The translations under genes were made by a program, and so were the position numbers. This document shows positions 1 through 6,851 of a stretch of 14,069 nt of DNA, piece after piece; positions within the stretch are counted from its first letter, which is position 1; each line of letters starts with the position of its first letter. Location: positions 1 to 14,069 of the forward strand of contig JAKSLX010000040.1 of the NCBI GenBank assembly GCA_024400915.1. The letters run 5' to 3'. The notes beneath the pieces are model-generated. The model saw only the letters and a program-made list of their open reading frames with translations, had not been told where the DNA came from and did no database searches. This stretch comes from Treponema sp. Its GTDB lineage: Bacteria > Spirochaetota > Spirochaetia > Treponematales > Treponemataceae.

Positions 1-32
1 ATTGTTACTGGAGTTGTTGTGTTTTCTGCCAT
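1..32 (-). CDS. Start of an unidentified gene, cut by the left edge
   Basis: Only ten codons are visible (MAENTTTPVT, then the edge), so no product can be named. The ATG at 32-30 is preceded on the minus strand by GAGGAGTAC, a strong Shine-Dalgarno site at good spacing. It follows the 323-aa gene by 23 nt in the same direction, so it is probably the third gene of that small operon. The polar, Thr-rich start shows no signal peptide. Confidence 0.6.
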   Translation of the reverse strand, partial: MAENTTTPVT

Positions 33-55
33 TAAGTACTCCTCTTGGTGTGTTA

Positions 56-1027
56 TTAGCGATCAACTCCCGAATATTTACGGGAACTTAATTTTTGTGA
101 TTTTTGATTTTCTTCTTCTCGATTTTTTCTGACTTCTAAATTGAAATCTTTTGATGTGTAGGATTTTGCGTACATGGTTCCTGCATCCATGGCTTTAGTC
201 ATGGCTTCTCCGACTTTCCAGCTCTTTGCACCGTAATCCCTTACGTCTGAAACCATTTTTGAAAGCAGAGCATAGCAGCTGTCTTCATTTTTCTGATTTA
301 CTTCATTTTTTATCTTTGCTGCGGTAACTGTCTGGCACATATGTTTAGCCTGTGCATTCATAACAGGGGAAAGATCCATCTGATTGCCAGTATTTTTCAT
401 ATAACTTGCTGAAACGGATTCAGAAACGGCTCTGAGAGTTTCTTTCAGTGTTTTTAACTTAGGAACTTCTCCAGTTTTTGTTTTTTTTATGTTTTCAACG
501 AAGTTTTTGAAATTGTCCTGTGTGTAGTTTTCTCCGACAACTCTGGCTTTTGAAAAATACTTATCTACAGCTTTCTGGGAACGTTCATCCAATGAATCAT
601 AGTTATAGAGAAATTGTGCTTTTGATTTGTTGCCACCTTCAGCAATGTAGAGTTCGCCTTCATTCAGGTGAGTAGCATTTGCATACTTGGTAAGACATAG
701 TACAGGTTCTGCTTCTTTTCTGAGGTTTAGAGAAATGCCTTCATTTCGCATCTTTTCCAGAGTGTCGCCATAAATCCATACATTTGAGGTATATCCCTTC
801 TTAGCGGCAATTTGTTCAAGAGCAATCAGGTTTTCGTCATTGATGATTTTTCCTGTAGTAAGTTCAACGGGAACAGAATTGGCTCTGCTGTCAAAGAATG
901 GCAGAGTTCGTTCTTGTACGTTTTTTTCTACAGCTTTGAAAATCTGGTCGTAAAAGTATTCGTCTTTTGTAAGGCCATGATTAAAATTTGAACCGTCTTT
1001 CCATTCGGTTTGAAAGTAGTATCCCAT
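56..1027 (-). CDS. ArdC-N-like accessory protein, 323 aa
   Basis: Not a confident family assignment. Residues about 40-115 follow the layout of the ArdC/DUF1738 N-terminal domain, which binds single-stranded DNA in plasmid anti-restriction proteins: a Pro-Phe near residue 43, TTGK at 57-60, NLIAL at 66-70, and KGYTSNVWI at 77-85, followed by a beta-rich stretch ending near EPVLCLTKY. No HExxH zinc site is present, so the metalloprotease half of classical ArdC is missing. The C-terminal half is charged and helical, with a Lys/Glu-rich end. The 252-aa product just upstream shares the same layout, suggesting paralogues. The ATG has GGGAGA three bases upstream. The coding strand contains an A8 run (481-488) that could slip. 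The role in protecting or handling transferred ssDNA is inferred from the domain resemblance and the neighbouring T4SS. Confidence 0.6.
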   Translation of the reverse strand: MGYYFQTEWKDGSNFNHGLTKDEYFYDQIFKAVEKNVQERTLPFFDSRANSVPVELTTGKIINDENLIALEQIAAKKGYTSNVWIYGDTLEKMRNEGISLNLRKEAEPVLCLTKYANATHLNEGELYIAEGGNKSKAQFLYNYDSLDERSQKAVDKYFSKARVVGENYTQDNFKNFVENIKKTKTGEVPKLKTLKETLRAVSESVSASYMKNTGNQMDLSPVMNAQAKHMCQTVTAAKIKNEVNQKNEDSCYALLSKMVSDVRDYGAKSWKVGEAMTKAMDAGTMYAKSYTSKDFNLEVRKNREEENQKSQKLSSRKYSGVDR

Positions 1028-1065
1028 TAATCTCCCTGGGCAGGCAGTTAATTGGAATCATTTGA

Positions 1066-1109
1066 ATTATGAATATGACAGCTGAGAAACCGCCGCCATA
1101 TTCAATAAT
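1066..1109 (-). repeat. Imperfect inverted repeat between the two ArdC-like genes
   Basis: Arms GAATATG (1071-1077) and CATATTC (1097-1103) are perfect complements. After a one-base bulge, ATTAT (1066-1070) pairs with ATAAT (1105-1109), giving about 12 pairs around a 19-nt GC-rich loop. It fills most of the 94-nt gap between the 252-aa and 323-aa genes. No T-run follows on the minus strand, so an mRNA-stabilising or processing hairpin is likelier than a terminator. Confidence 0.4.
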
Positions 1110-1121
1110 GATAAAGATGTG

Positions 1122-1880
1122 TTAAAAACACATTTCAAAGTCCTGAGACTTTTTATGCTGTGGTTTTGGAGCTGTAGACTGGCCGTTTTCAGCTGCAAGT
1201 GTTCTGCAGATGTCAGCACCGCGTTTTTCAGCATCAAAAAGAAGATTTGAAAGGGTAGGCATGTTCTTGTCACGTTTGTCTGGGTCACGAATGTCGTTTT
1301 CCAGAGTAGGCATGATTTTTCCCTTAAATTCTTCTGCAATCTGTGGATCAACAGAAAGCTTCATTCCAGAACGACATGCAGCAATGTAAGTTCCAAGGTA
1401 TTCTTTTGGTTCGCTTGAAGCGATAACCATAGAAACATCCTTGAGATTGTCCATCTGCTGGATTTTGTCTTTTGCAGCGTTGTGTATGCCTTCAGGATTT
1501 GTAGTCTGTTCAGGGAAGAAGAGTGAACCTACATGAATTTCTCCGTCTTCAGTTTTGAAGTTGAAGAATACACCTTTTTCATTTTCCTTGATTCCGTTTT
1601 CGAGTGCACCAATGGTTGTGCGAGGTGCTACGATATTTGAACTGTAGCCGTTTTCCATTTTTGCAAACTGAACTGGAATAAGACGACCGGCAGGAAGGCA
1701 GTAGCCTGTTGCTACGTTGTAGATTGGTTCTGCCTTGATGTTTCCAGAAGCATCTGGAAGGAATGGAGCCTTGTTTTCTTCAAGGCCACGCTTAAACACC
1801 TTTGCATTGTGGTGTGGAATCCAGAATCCATTGAATTCGTCTTTGGAAACTGGTTTTTCGAATGGATTTGTGTTGTCCAT
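1122..1880 (-). CDS. ArdC-N-like accessory protein, 252 aa
   Basis: Residues about 38-110 resemble the ArdC/DUF1738 N-terminal ssDNA-binding domain: APF at 38-40, NVATGY at 55-60, ENGYSSN at 76-82, and a GIKENEKGVFF segment at 96-106 that matches the family's usual G-x-x-x-x-x-x-KG turn. There is no zinc-protease motif. The rest is hydrophilic and mostly helical, with no signal peptide or membrane segment. The 323-aa gene downstream has the same order of motifs and is probably a paralogue. The start ATG has AGAGGAG eight bases upstream. This is the first gene after the divergent AT-rich region and has a plausible sigma70-type promoter there. The function (anti-restriction or ssDNA protection during transfer) is inferred only from this resemblance and the context; an unrelated cytosolic element-encoded protein is possible. 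Confidence 0.6.
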   Translation of the reverse strand: MDNTNPFEKPVSKDEFNGFWIPHHNAKVFKRGLEENKAPFLPDASGNIKAEPIYNVATGYCLPAGRLIPVQFAKMENGYSSNIVAPRTTIGALENGIKENEKGVFFNFKTEDGEIHVGSLFFPEQTTNPEGIHNAAKDKIQQMDNLKDVSMVIASSEPKEYLGTYIAACRSGMKLSVDPQIAEEFKGKIMPTLENDIRDPDKRDKNMPTLSNLLFDAEKRGADICRTLAAENGQSTAPKPQHKKSQDFEMCF

Positions 1881-1949
1881 AAAAATTTCTCCTCTGTAGT
1901 AAGTCTTAGATGTATTTGCTGGGAGTCAAATAGTTATAAATTCCGAAAA

Positions 1950-1977
1950 ATTACATAATAATAATTCAAAATGTAAT
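1950..1977. repeat. Inverted repeat ATTACAT-N14-ATGTAAT, possible operator
   Basis: Perfect 7-bp arms at 1950-1956 and 1971-1977 lie at and just downstream of the predicted transcription start for the minus-strand 252-aa gene. That is a sensible place for a repressor site. The region is very AT-rich, so chance occurrence is a real possibility. The HTH protein encoded at 2509-3198 is a candidate ligand by proximity only. Confidence 0.3.
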
Positions 1978-1983
1978 AATATA

Positions 1984-2012
1984 AAAATACACAATAAAAA
2001 ATGTTTAGTCAA
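1984..2012 (-). promoter_or_regulatory. Putative sigma70-type promoter for the 252-aa gene
   Basis: On the minus strand, TTGACT (2012-2007) is followed after 17 bp by TATTTT (1989-1984). That is a 5/6 and a 4/6 match to the consensus hexamers at ideal spacing. The predicted start is near 1977, leaving a leader of roughly 95 nt before the ATG at 1880. The surrounding sequence is so AT-rich that a -10-like hexamer alone would mean little; the TTGACT at exact spacing is the main support. Confidence 0.4.
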
Positions 2013-2022
2013 TATTCAAAAC

Positions 2023-2061
2023 TATACATTTTATAGAAAAATATGTATATTATAGGAAAAT
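2023..2061 (+). promoter_or_regulatory. Putative promoter and tandem near-repeat before the plus-strand operon
   Basis: TATACA (2023-2028), a 17-bp spacer and TATATT (2046-2051) form a plausible promoter. Its start would fall at or next to the ATG at 2060, implying a leaderless or very short leader. Two 15-bp segments (2028-2042 and 2047-2061) agree at 13 of 15 positions and are 19 bp apart. They overlap the promoter, as an operator for a tandem DNA-binding protein would. Both calls are tentative because of base composition. Confidence 0.3.
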
Positions 2062-2506
2062 GAGAAGCAATCTTACTGTACATGTGCCGCAAAATCAAAA
2101 TACTTCTTACTCATTATTTGCAAAAGGACTGCTGATTGATATTCCGAAACATTCAGATGATGATTCAGAACTGATTCTTAAGTTTCAGGGTGGAAAAGCA
2201 GTTGTTTTGTTCTATTACTTTGAGGGATTTAAACGAGCATATATTGTAACAGGGTGGGAGAGCGAAAAAGACGGTGAGAAATGCAGTTTACCAGGTGTAG
2301 ATGGTGATTTATGCATTCTCTATACGGCATTTGCCAGTAAAGTTCGTTTATTGGATTATTTCATAAAGTATTTTTCAAAAGAAGATGAATATGCTTTATT
2401 CAGGCTTCCGCTTTTATTCTGGTATAGGTTCTCAACCTTGATTCAGTGTAAAAAAGGAAAGCTCAGTTATATAGCAAATGTAGTAAACAGGTTTTCAGGA
2501 GAATAA
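2060..2506 (+). CDS. Hypothetical protein, 148 aa, first gene of the HTH/MazF-like cassette
   Basis: I do not recognise this family. The product is a mixed alpha/beta soluble protein with no signal peptide. The first part looks beta-rich (alternating hydrophobic stretches near residues 22-28, 38-52 and 58-65). A helical, aromatic and hydrophobic stretch near residues 108-128 may be a buried helix rather than a membrane span. The start has only a weak AGGA two bases from the ATG, unlike every other gene here, so leaderless translation is plausible. Two bases separate its TAA from the next ATG, and the next gene's ribosome site (AGGAG) lies inside its last codons, so translation is probably coupled. 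By position it is a partner of the HTH/MazF-like protein. Confidence 0.7.
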   Translation: MRSNLTVHVPQNQNTSYSLFAKGLLIDIPKHSDDDSELILKFQGGKAVVLFYYFEGFKRAYIVTGWESEKDGEKCSLPGVDGDLCILYTAFASKVRLLDYFIKYFSKEDEYALFRLPLLFWYRFSTLIQCKKGKLSYIANVVNRFSGE

Positions 2507-2508
2507 AA

Positions 2509-3198
2509 ATGGGAAAAAGCAAAATTACACATGCAAAAAGATATCTTTTGAATCTTTTGGCTGAAAGAAAGCTAAATGCCTGGTGTAAAGAAAGGAATCT
2601 TCCTCATACAACTATCTATACGCTTGCAGCAGAGGATTTGCCTCCAACTTATTCAATAATCTGTAAATTATTGCCATATATTGAACCTGCTAAATGGTTT
2701 TATTCTGAAGATGAGGAAATCCCATACAAGATGAGGCTTCTACCTGAATGGAATCCAGATGATGTTTCTTATTTTGTTAGAAAGCATAGATACGACTACA
2801 AAGATCTGATTTCGAAATATGACCTTTCTGACAGCACAGCCTTAAATCTGTTTGTAAACTACAGAACGAAGCCTTCCATAATGATGATTAAAAAAGCCTG
2901 TGCAGAAGTAAATCCAGAAGAGTTCTTTATTGAAGGTGATGTAAATGAAGACGGCAAATTTTATCCTGACCGTGGTGATATTGTTTCGATTTCTGGAAAA
3001 ACAATGCTGGTTCTTTCAAAAGAAAAAATAAATCGCAAAAATAAGTTGTTCATTGGTGTTGAAATTGAAAATAATGTATTAAATTTACAGACGATGACAA
3101 CTGTAACTTATATTCGCTCTAATCCTGAATTGATAGGAAAGGCTGAAGCGGATTTTGTTGAAAATGCCCTTAAAGATGTGAAGGCATTGCTTAAATAA
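2509..3198 (+). CDS. Tandem HTH-like protein with shortened MazF/PemK-like C-terminal domain, 229 aa
   Basis: Two related helical repeats are visible. Repeat 1 (about 11-64) has an HTH-like LPHTTIYTLAAEDLPPTYS segment ending in EPAKWFY. Repeat 2 (about 81-141) has LSDSTALNLFVNYRTKPS ending in NPEEFFI. Residues 151-229 then follow the MazF/PemK fold: YPDRGDIV (first strand), TMLVLSKEKINRKNKLFIGVE (where MazF has PAVVLSPxxYNxKTG), YIRSNPELIGKAEAD, and a final helix. Compared with E. coli MazF, the loop between strands 1 and 2 is about ten residues shorter. The catalytic Glu falls in the gap and the catalytic Arg aligns with Lys, so RNase activity is doubtful. It is probably a DNA-binding regulator that has kept the toxin fold as a binding or dimerisation module; a neutralised toxin-antitoxin fusion is the alternative. 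The AGGAG site is seven bases before the ATG. Confidence 0.75.
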   Translation: MGKSKITHAKRYLLNLLAERKLNAWCKERNLPHTTIYTLAAEDLPPTYSIICKLLPYIEPAKWFYSEDEEIPYKMRLLPEWNPDDVSYFVRKHRYDYKDLISKYDLSDSTALNLFVNYRTKPSIMMIKKACAEVNPEEFFIEGDVNEDGKFYPDRGDIVSISGKTMLVLSKEKINRKNKLFIGVEIENNVLNLQTMTTVTYIRSNPELIGKAEADFVENALKDVKALLK

Positions 3199-3214
3199 GA
3201 ATCGGAGTTAGAAA

Positions 3215-3508
3215 ATGGAACAAAAATTAGCAATGGAGCTAATCGGAGGATTCCCAAAAAAGGAATATCAGGTTTTTGAATTGAACGGAATGAAACTTGA
3301 TTATTTTGATATTGAACTTGCGTTGCATGGAATTTCTGCTGAGATATTAAGATACCAGAGAGGAGTAGAAGAGCATCCAGACTGGAATAATTCCAGATAT
3401 AATGCAATGCTTCATGCAGCAGAGACAAAATTTCAACAGATATTAGAAAAAATGGACCGTCCTCCTGAAGATGAAGAACGGCCCGCTGGTTACGTCATTA
3501 AAATGTAG
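3215..3508 (+). CDS. Hypothetical protein, 97 aa, last gene of the cassette
   Basis: The family is not recognised. The product is short, acidic and largely helical, with a likely long helix over residues 32-80 and a Pro/Glu-rich linker (MDRPPEDEERP) near the C-terminus. It has no signal peptide or membrane segment. GGAG lies seven bases before the ATG and the gap from the preceding gene is 16 nt, so it belongs to the same operon. Its TAG stop is 2 nt from the stop of the convergent 136-aa gene, with no terminator between them. Its size, charge and place next to an HTH/MazF-like protein resemble an antitoxin or accessory regulator, but no family motif supports that. Confidence 0.65.
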   Translation: MEQKLAMELIGGFPKKEYQVFELNGMKLDYFDIELALHGISAEILRYQRGVEEHPDWNNSRYNAMLHAAETKFQQILEKMDRPPEDEERPAGYVIKM

Positions 3509-3510
3509 CT

Positions 3511-3921
3511 TTATTTATTGAAATATCTGTAAATCATTTCGTTTTTTACTGATAATTCGTTGTTCAGCTGTTCCCTTTTAGTTTTATTGTATTCCAAATC
3601 TTCTCTTAATTTTGAATTTTCCTTTTCAAGAAATTCAATTTCAGTTTCGCAGTACTGAAGTTTTTTTGCTGCCTCACATAAGAAATATATAAGGCTAGAT
3701 AAACTGGAATTAGTTAGGGTCACTTTGTATTTTCCTTTTGATTTTAAGAATCTTGATTCTTCAATCCTGAAGGAAAGTGAATGTAAATCATCAATTTTCT
3801 TGCTGCTTGGTTCGTCAGCTTCGAATTCTTTTCTTTCACGTTTTTCCAGAAAATCGTTTAATCTGAATTTGTCTTCTGGTCTTACATAAAATGTAATGCC
3901 AAATGGTGTAATAAAGTCCAT
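3511..3921 (-). CDS. Hypothetical coiled-coil protein, 136 aa, last gene of the T4SS operon
   Basis: The family is unknown. The N-terminal half is charged, and residues about 88-128 form a strong coiled coil (repeated Leu/Ile with Glu/Lys, for example EIEFLEKENSKLREDLEYN). No signal peptide or membrane segment is seen, so it is probably cytosolic. The ATG has GAGGAGTAC five bases upstream. It follows trbL by 57 nt, a gap occupied by a GC-rich hairpin. IncP-type operons carry trbF (virB8) at this place, but this product has no N-terminal membrane anchor and does not resemble VirB8. It could be an accessory or entry-exclusion-like protein; that is a guess from position only. Confidence 0.65.
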   Translation of the reverse strand: MDFITPFGITFYVRPEDKFRLNDFLEKRERKEFEADEPSSKKIDDLHSLSFRIEESRFLKSKGKYKVTLTNSSLSSLIYFLCEAAKKLQYCETEIEFLEKENSKLREDLEYNKTKREQLNNELSVKNEMIYRYFNK

Positions 3922-3950
3922 AGTTAGTACTCCTCTAAAGTTGTAAGTTT

Positions 3951-3972
3951 GGACGGGAATAATGGCCCGTCC
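3951..3972 (-). repeat. GC-rich hairpin between trbL and the 136-aa gene
   Basis: GGACGGG (3951-3957) and CCCGTCC (3966-3972) are a perfect 7-bp inverted repeat around an 8-nt loop. On the minus strand it starts 6 nt after the trbL stop. The sequence following the stem is AAACTTAC, not a T-run, so it does not look like a full intrinsic terminator. It may partly attenuate transcription or protect the 3' end of the upstream transcript. Confidence 0.5.
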
Positions 3973-3978
3973 TCCATC

Positions 3979-5916
3979 CTAGCTCTGGCGTTCGCCACCA
4001 GTAAGGTTATCAGGAAGCTTGTTCTTTTCAGCGAGTGCCTGCTGTTTTTTCTCTGCAGCCTCCATCATCTTAATACTTACGTTCTGTCCTATTTCAGATC
4101 CTTGAAGTTTCTTCTCGTTCATAAATTCGCGGGTTGTCATATTTGTATTCTGTTGTGTTGCAGTATCAAACTTTGTTGCTCCCTTGAAGTGTGGATTAGA
4201 AGTTGTATTCAAAGTTCTTGAATCATTAGGACCCAATTCACGTGATGTATTCTGACCGCTTCTCTGATGTGCCTGTGCTCCAGGTCCTGAACCACCGCCG
4301 CCACCAGCTCCGCCTTTGTTACCGCCTCCGTGGAGGAAGTTGTTTCCGGCGTTTTTGAACTTGTCTTTCAAATCACCAGTAACTGCTGCATACATACCTT
4401 TTCGGCCTGCCTTTTTAGCCATTTCATCTGAACCGCCAAGGTCTTTGACTCCCTGACTGGCAGCTTTGCCTGCTGCACGTACTTTTGAAACGCCTCCAGC
4501 AACATCAACGCCGCCTTGTGCAACTTTTCTGGCACCTTCCTTGGCAACATGTCCTGTAGCCTGAGCTGCTTTGGCACCTTTCATTGTGCCCATAGCAAGA
4601 GTTCCTGCTGCTGTAACAAGTTCACCCATAGAAAGCTGTGGCTGTCCTGTAAGAAGTGTCTGAGCAATCTTTGGTGCATTCTGAGTGAGAACGAATCCGA
4701 TTACACAAGTAAAGATAATCGTTACGAATGTAACCCAGTTCATACCGCCATTTTCTGCCATGATGTCTATTGTTTCCTGAATGAAAAGGTAGAAAACAAA
4801 GAACATACAGATAGTGATGACAATCATTTTGATTACAAAACCAGTGAAAACCGGAATCAGTTTTTTCGGTAATTCCTTTGTTCCATCAAAAAGTATGAAT
4901 GGTATAAAGAAAGCTCCGATTCCGACGACAATGGTGTATTCAAGAATGGTCATTACATATTGAATACAGGCAAAGATTCCGCAGAATACAAGAACAATAC
5001 AACAGAACATAGTCATAATCATTGTTGGAACATGAGCTATGGTTGCAGTCATCTTGCTGAAGCCTTTCTTCATGAAGTTCACATCTTCTTCATCGATCTC
5101 ATCCATGTTTAGGGCATAAGCAATTTGGTTCTTCTCCCACATAATCTGGCATCCAAGAACCGTAACTCGCATTATCGCTCCTGGAGAAAGATAGTAGGAG
5201 TCGTTACCGTCGGCTGTTTTGAGCCAGATGTTCAAATCAACATAGGAATCTGTAAGAATATCGCCGTCTGTGCCATCTACCTGCTTTTCAACAAGAATAT
5301 CTTTAATTGCCTGCAGTGTTCTTGCACCATAAAGACTGTGATACTTATTCTTTTCACGATACTCATTCACAAGTTCCAGTGCCTGTTTTTTGACACTTTT
5401 TGAGTTGAATTTTGCGACCTGAATTTCCTGTGTAAGGTTTTCGATATATTCATTGTAATTGTCTGAATTACCGAAAGTGGTCTCAAAGGTTATTGTTTCA
5501 GAACCTGAGACAAGATTTGATAAGTCTTTGTTCAGGGAATCTGACCATTGCATCTGTGAAGCTAAGTCTTGTTCAATACTTTTCTTCATTGAAGTAAGTG
5601 AATCAATGATTGCCTGTTTTCCATTTCCTGCATCAATACCAATCCTGTTGGCAACTCTGGACATTCCCAGAGTAACCATAGGGTAGAGAGACATGAAAAG
5701 GATGAACAATAACCACTTGTACATCGTATCCCACCAGAAATCTTTCACGGTGAAACGACTGTTAGCAAGTTTGAATGCAGACCAGATGAGTCCGATTGTG
5801 CCGATGGCAACTGCATAATGGCTTCCCCATTTATAGAAGGTTGCAAGAACACCTGAAAAGTACTCAATGGCCTGTACGACTGGAATATCAATCCAGCCAG
5901 TCCATGCATGGTTCAT
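3979..5916 (-). CDS. trbL: TrbL/VirB6 family T4SS inner-membrane channel protein, 645 aa
   Basis: A polytopic inner-membrane component of the mating channel. Predicted membrane segments lie near residues 33-51, 67-85, 298-320, 321-345, 361-379 and 404-420. They are followed by the family-typical stretch NAPKIAQTLLTGQPQLS (413-429). Residues about 86-297 form an unusually large hydrophilic loop between the second and third segments. The tail from about 431 is Ala/Gly/Lys-rich, with a Gly-rich linker near 530-547 and a charged helical end. No cleavable signal peptide is seen. GGGGG precedes the ATG, and the trbJ stop lies 8 nt upstream, so the two are translationally linked. VirB6-type proteins sit with VirB3 and VirB8 at the base of the channel and contact substrate DNA. 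The family call is secure; the loop and tail are poorly conserved. Confidence 0.88.
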   Translation of the reverse strand: MNHAWTGWIDIPVVQAIEYFSGVLATFYKWGSHYAVAIGTIGLIWSAFKLANSRFTVKDFWWDTMYKWLLFILFMSLYPMVTLGMSRVANRIGIDAGNGKQAIIDSLTSMKKSIEQDLASQMQWSDSLNKDLSNLVSGSETITFETTFGNSDNYNEYIENLTQEIQVAKFNSKSVKKQALELVNEYREKNKYHSLYGARTLQAIKDILVEKQVDGTDGDILTDSYVDLNIWLKTADGNDSYYLSPGAIMRVTVLGCQIMWEKNQIAYALNMDEIDEEDVNFMKKGFSKMTATIAHVPTMIMTMFCCIVLVFCGIFACIQYVMTILEYTIVVGIGAFFIPFILFDGTKELPKKLIPVFTGFVIKMIVITICMFFVFYLFIQETIDIMAENGGMNWVTFVTIIFTCVIGFVLTQNAPKIAQTLLTGQPQLSMGELVTAAGTLAMGTMKGAKAAQATGHVAKEGARKVAQGGVDVAGGVSKVRAAGKAASQGVKDLGGSDEMAKKAGRKGMYAAVTGDLKDKFKNAGNNFLHGGGNKGGAGGGGGSGPGAQAHQRSGQNTSRELGPNDSRTLNTTSNPHFKGATKFDTATQQNTNMTTREFMNEKKLQGSEIGQNVSIKMMEAAEKKQQALAEKNKLPDNLTGGERQS

Positions 5917-5924
5917 AAAGCCCC

Positions 5925-6851
5925 CTATTTTCTAAAAGCATCAGGAACTTTATAGTCGAATGCTTCCTGTCTCTGCTGTTCTGCCGCCATTTCATCGGCT
6001 TCAGCCTGTTTTTCGTTTTCTTCATTGATCATACGGCTTGCAGAAAGACTTGCCATGTCATTAATGGCTTCTTCCAGAGACATAAGACCATCCACAACCT
6101 GCTGTGAAAGATAAAGGCTTGCTTCATTTGCTGCTGCTTCAGTCATATTTCCATCAGAGTCTGTCTGAGAATATGCAGCCTGAAGAATTGCATTTGTTTT
6201 TGCAATTCTATCTTCACGCTGGAGCTGAACTGCTTCATCTGTAGCCTTTGCAATTACTTTAGATGCCTGACTTTTCACTTGTGCTACAGACTGCTGAACG
6301 AAAAGATAGTTTTTAGGACTGATTCCATACTTTCTCCAGATAAACATTTTCTGCTTGTCTGTAAGACCGCCTTTCATTGCATCTATGGCAAAAGCCATGC
6401 TGTCAGTCATGTAACTTTCCATATCCATACAGGCTGTGAAGAAATTGTGGTCAGGACTTCCCATACCACAAAGATCTGCAAGAGAATATCTTCCGTTTCC
6501 ACAGTCGATAGTTGGACTTGTTAAAGTGTTTCTGATTGTACGGGCCTGATTAAGTAATGTGTTTACACGTTTATTTGCATCGCGTATGTCATTACGGATA
6601 TCAAAGTCACCGTCAAAACTGATGTTGTCCCAGTCGATGGCTTTTGCACGTTCTACGGCCTGCTGAATCTGCATGTACTGGTTTTCAATCTGAGTGATTG
6701 TGTTCATTACCATGTCATACTGTTCATAAAGCTGGTCGATGGCTGTTAACCATCCTGAAATGTCGAATACAGGATAACCTGTAGCACTTACGTTGCTTAC
6801 TGCAACTGCACCTCCAACAAGAAGTGCCAGAATTGTCTTTTTGAATCTCAT
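5925..6851 (-). CDS. trbJ: TrbJ/VirB5 family T4SS protein, 308 aa
   Basis: An exported pilus-associated T4SS component. A classical signal peptide occupies residues 1-23 (MRFKK, a hydrophobic core, then VSA before the cut). The mature protein begins TGYPVFDISGWLTAIDQLYEQY, followed by long helices rich in Gln (ITQIENQYMQIQQAVERA), the TrbJ hallmark. Cysteines near 117, 128 and 141 could form a disulfide in the periplasm. The C-terminal 60 residues are a charged Glu/Gln-rich helix. Its position between trbE and trbL is diagnostic. GAGGAGTAC lies five bases before the ATG, and the 82-nt leader contains an 11-bp inverted repeat. TrbJ/VirB5 proteins act at the pilus tip or in the periplasm during recipient contact. 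Confidence 0.82.
   Translation of the reverse strand: MRFKKTILALLVGGAVAVSNVSATGYPVFDISGWLTAIDQLYEQYDMVMNTITQIENQYMQIQQAVERAKAIDWDNISFDGDFDIRNDIRDANKRVNTLLNQARTIRNTLTSPTIDCGNGRYSLADLCGMGSPDHNFFTACMDMESYMTDSMAFAIDAMKGGLTDKQKMFIWRKYGISPKNYLFVQQSVAQVKSQASKVIAKATDEAVQLQREDRIAKTNAILQAAYSQTDSDGNMTEAAANEASLYLSQQVVDGLMSLEEAINDMASLSASRMINEENEKQAEADEMAAEQQRQEAFDYKVPDAFRK

Noticed and set aside
1067..1351. 94-aa open frame on the minus strand
   Set aside because: It overlaps the 3' part of the well-supported 252-aa gene in another frame, has no good ribosome site, and its composition is that of a shadow frame.
3108..3428. 106-aa minus-strand frame across the plus cassette
   Set aside because: It spans two genes that have good ribosome sites on the plus strand and shows no start signal of its own.
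3511..3921. 136-aa gene as trbF/virB8
   Set aside because: The position fits, but there is no N-terminal membrane anchor and the C-terminal half is coiled coil rather than the VirB8 NTF2-like fold.
3951..3972. Intrinsic terminator after trbL
   Set aside because: The stem is GC-rich but is followed by AAACTTAC rather than a T-run on the transcribed strand, and another operon gene follows at once.
3949..4221. Cys/Leu-rich 90-aa plus-strand frame
   Set aside because: It is antisense to the trbL tail, has no ribosome site, and its composition arises from reading a Gly/Ala/Lys-rich coding region backwards.
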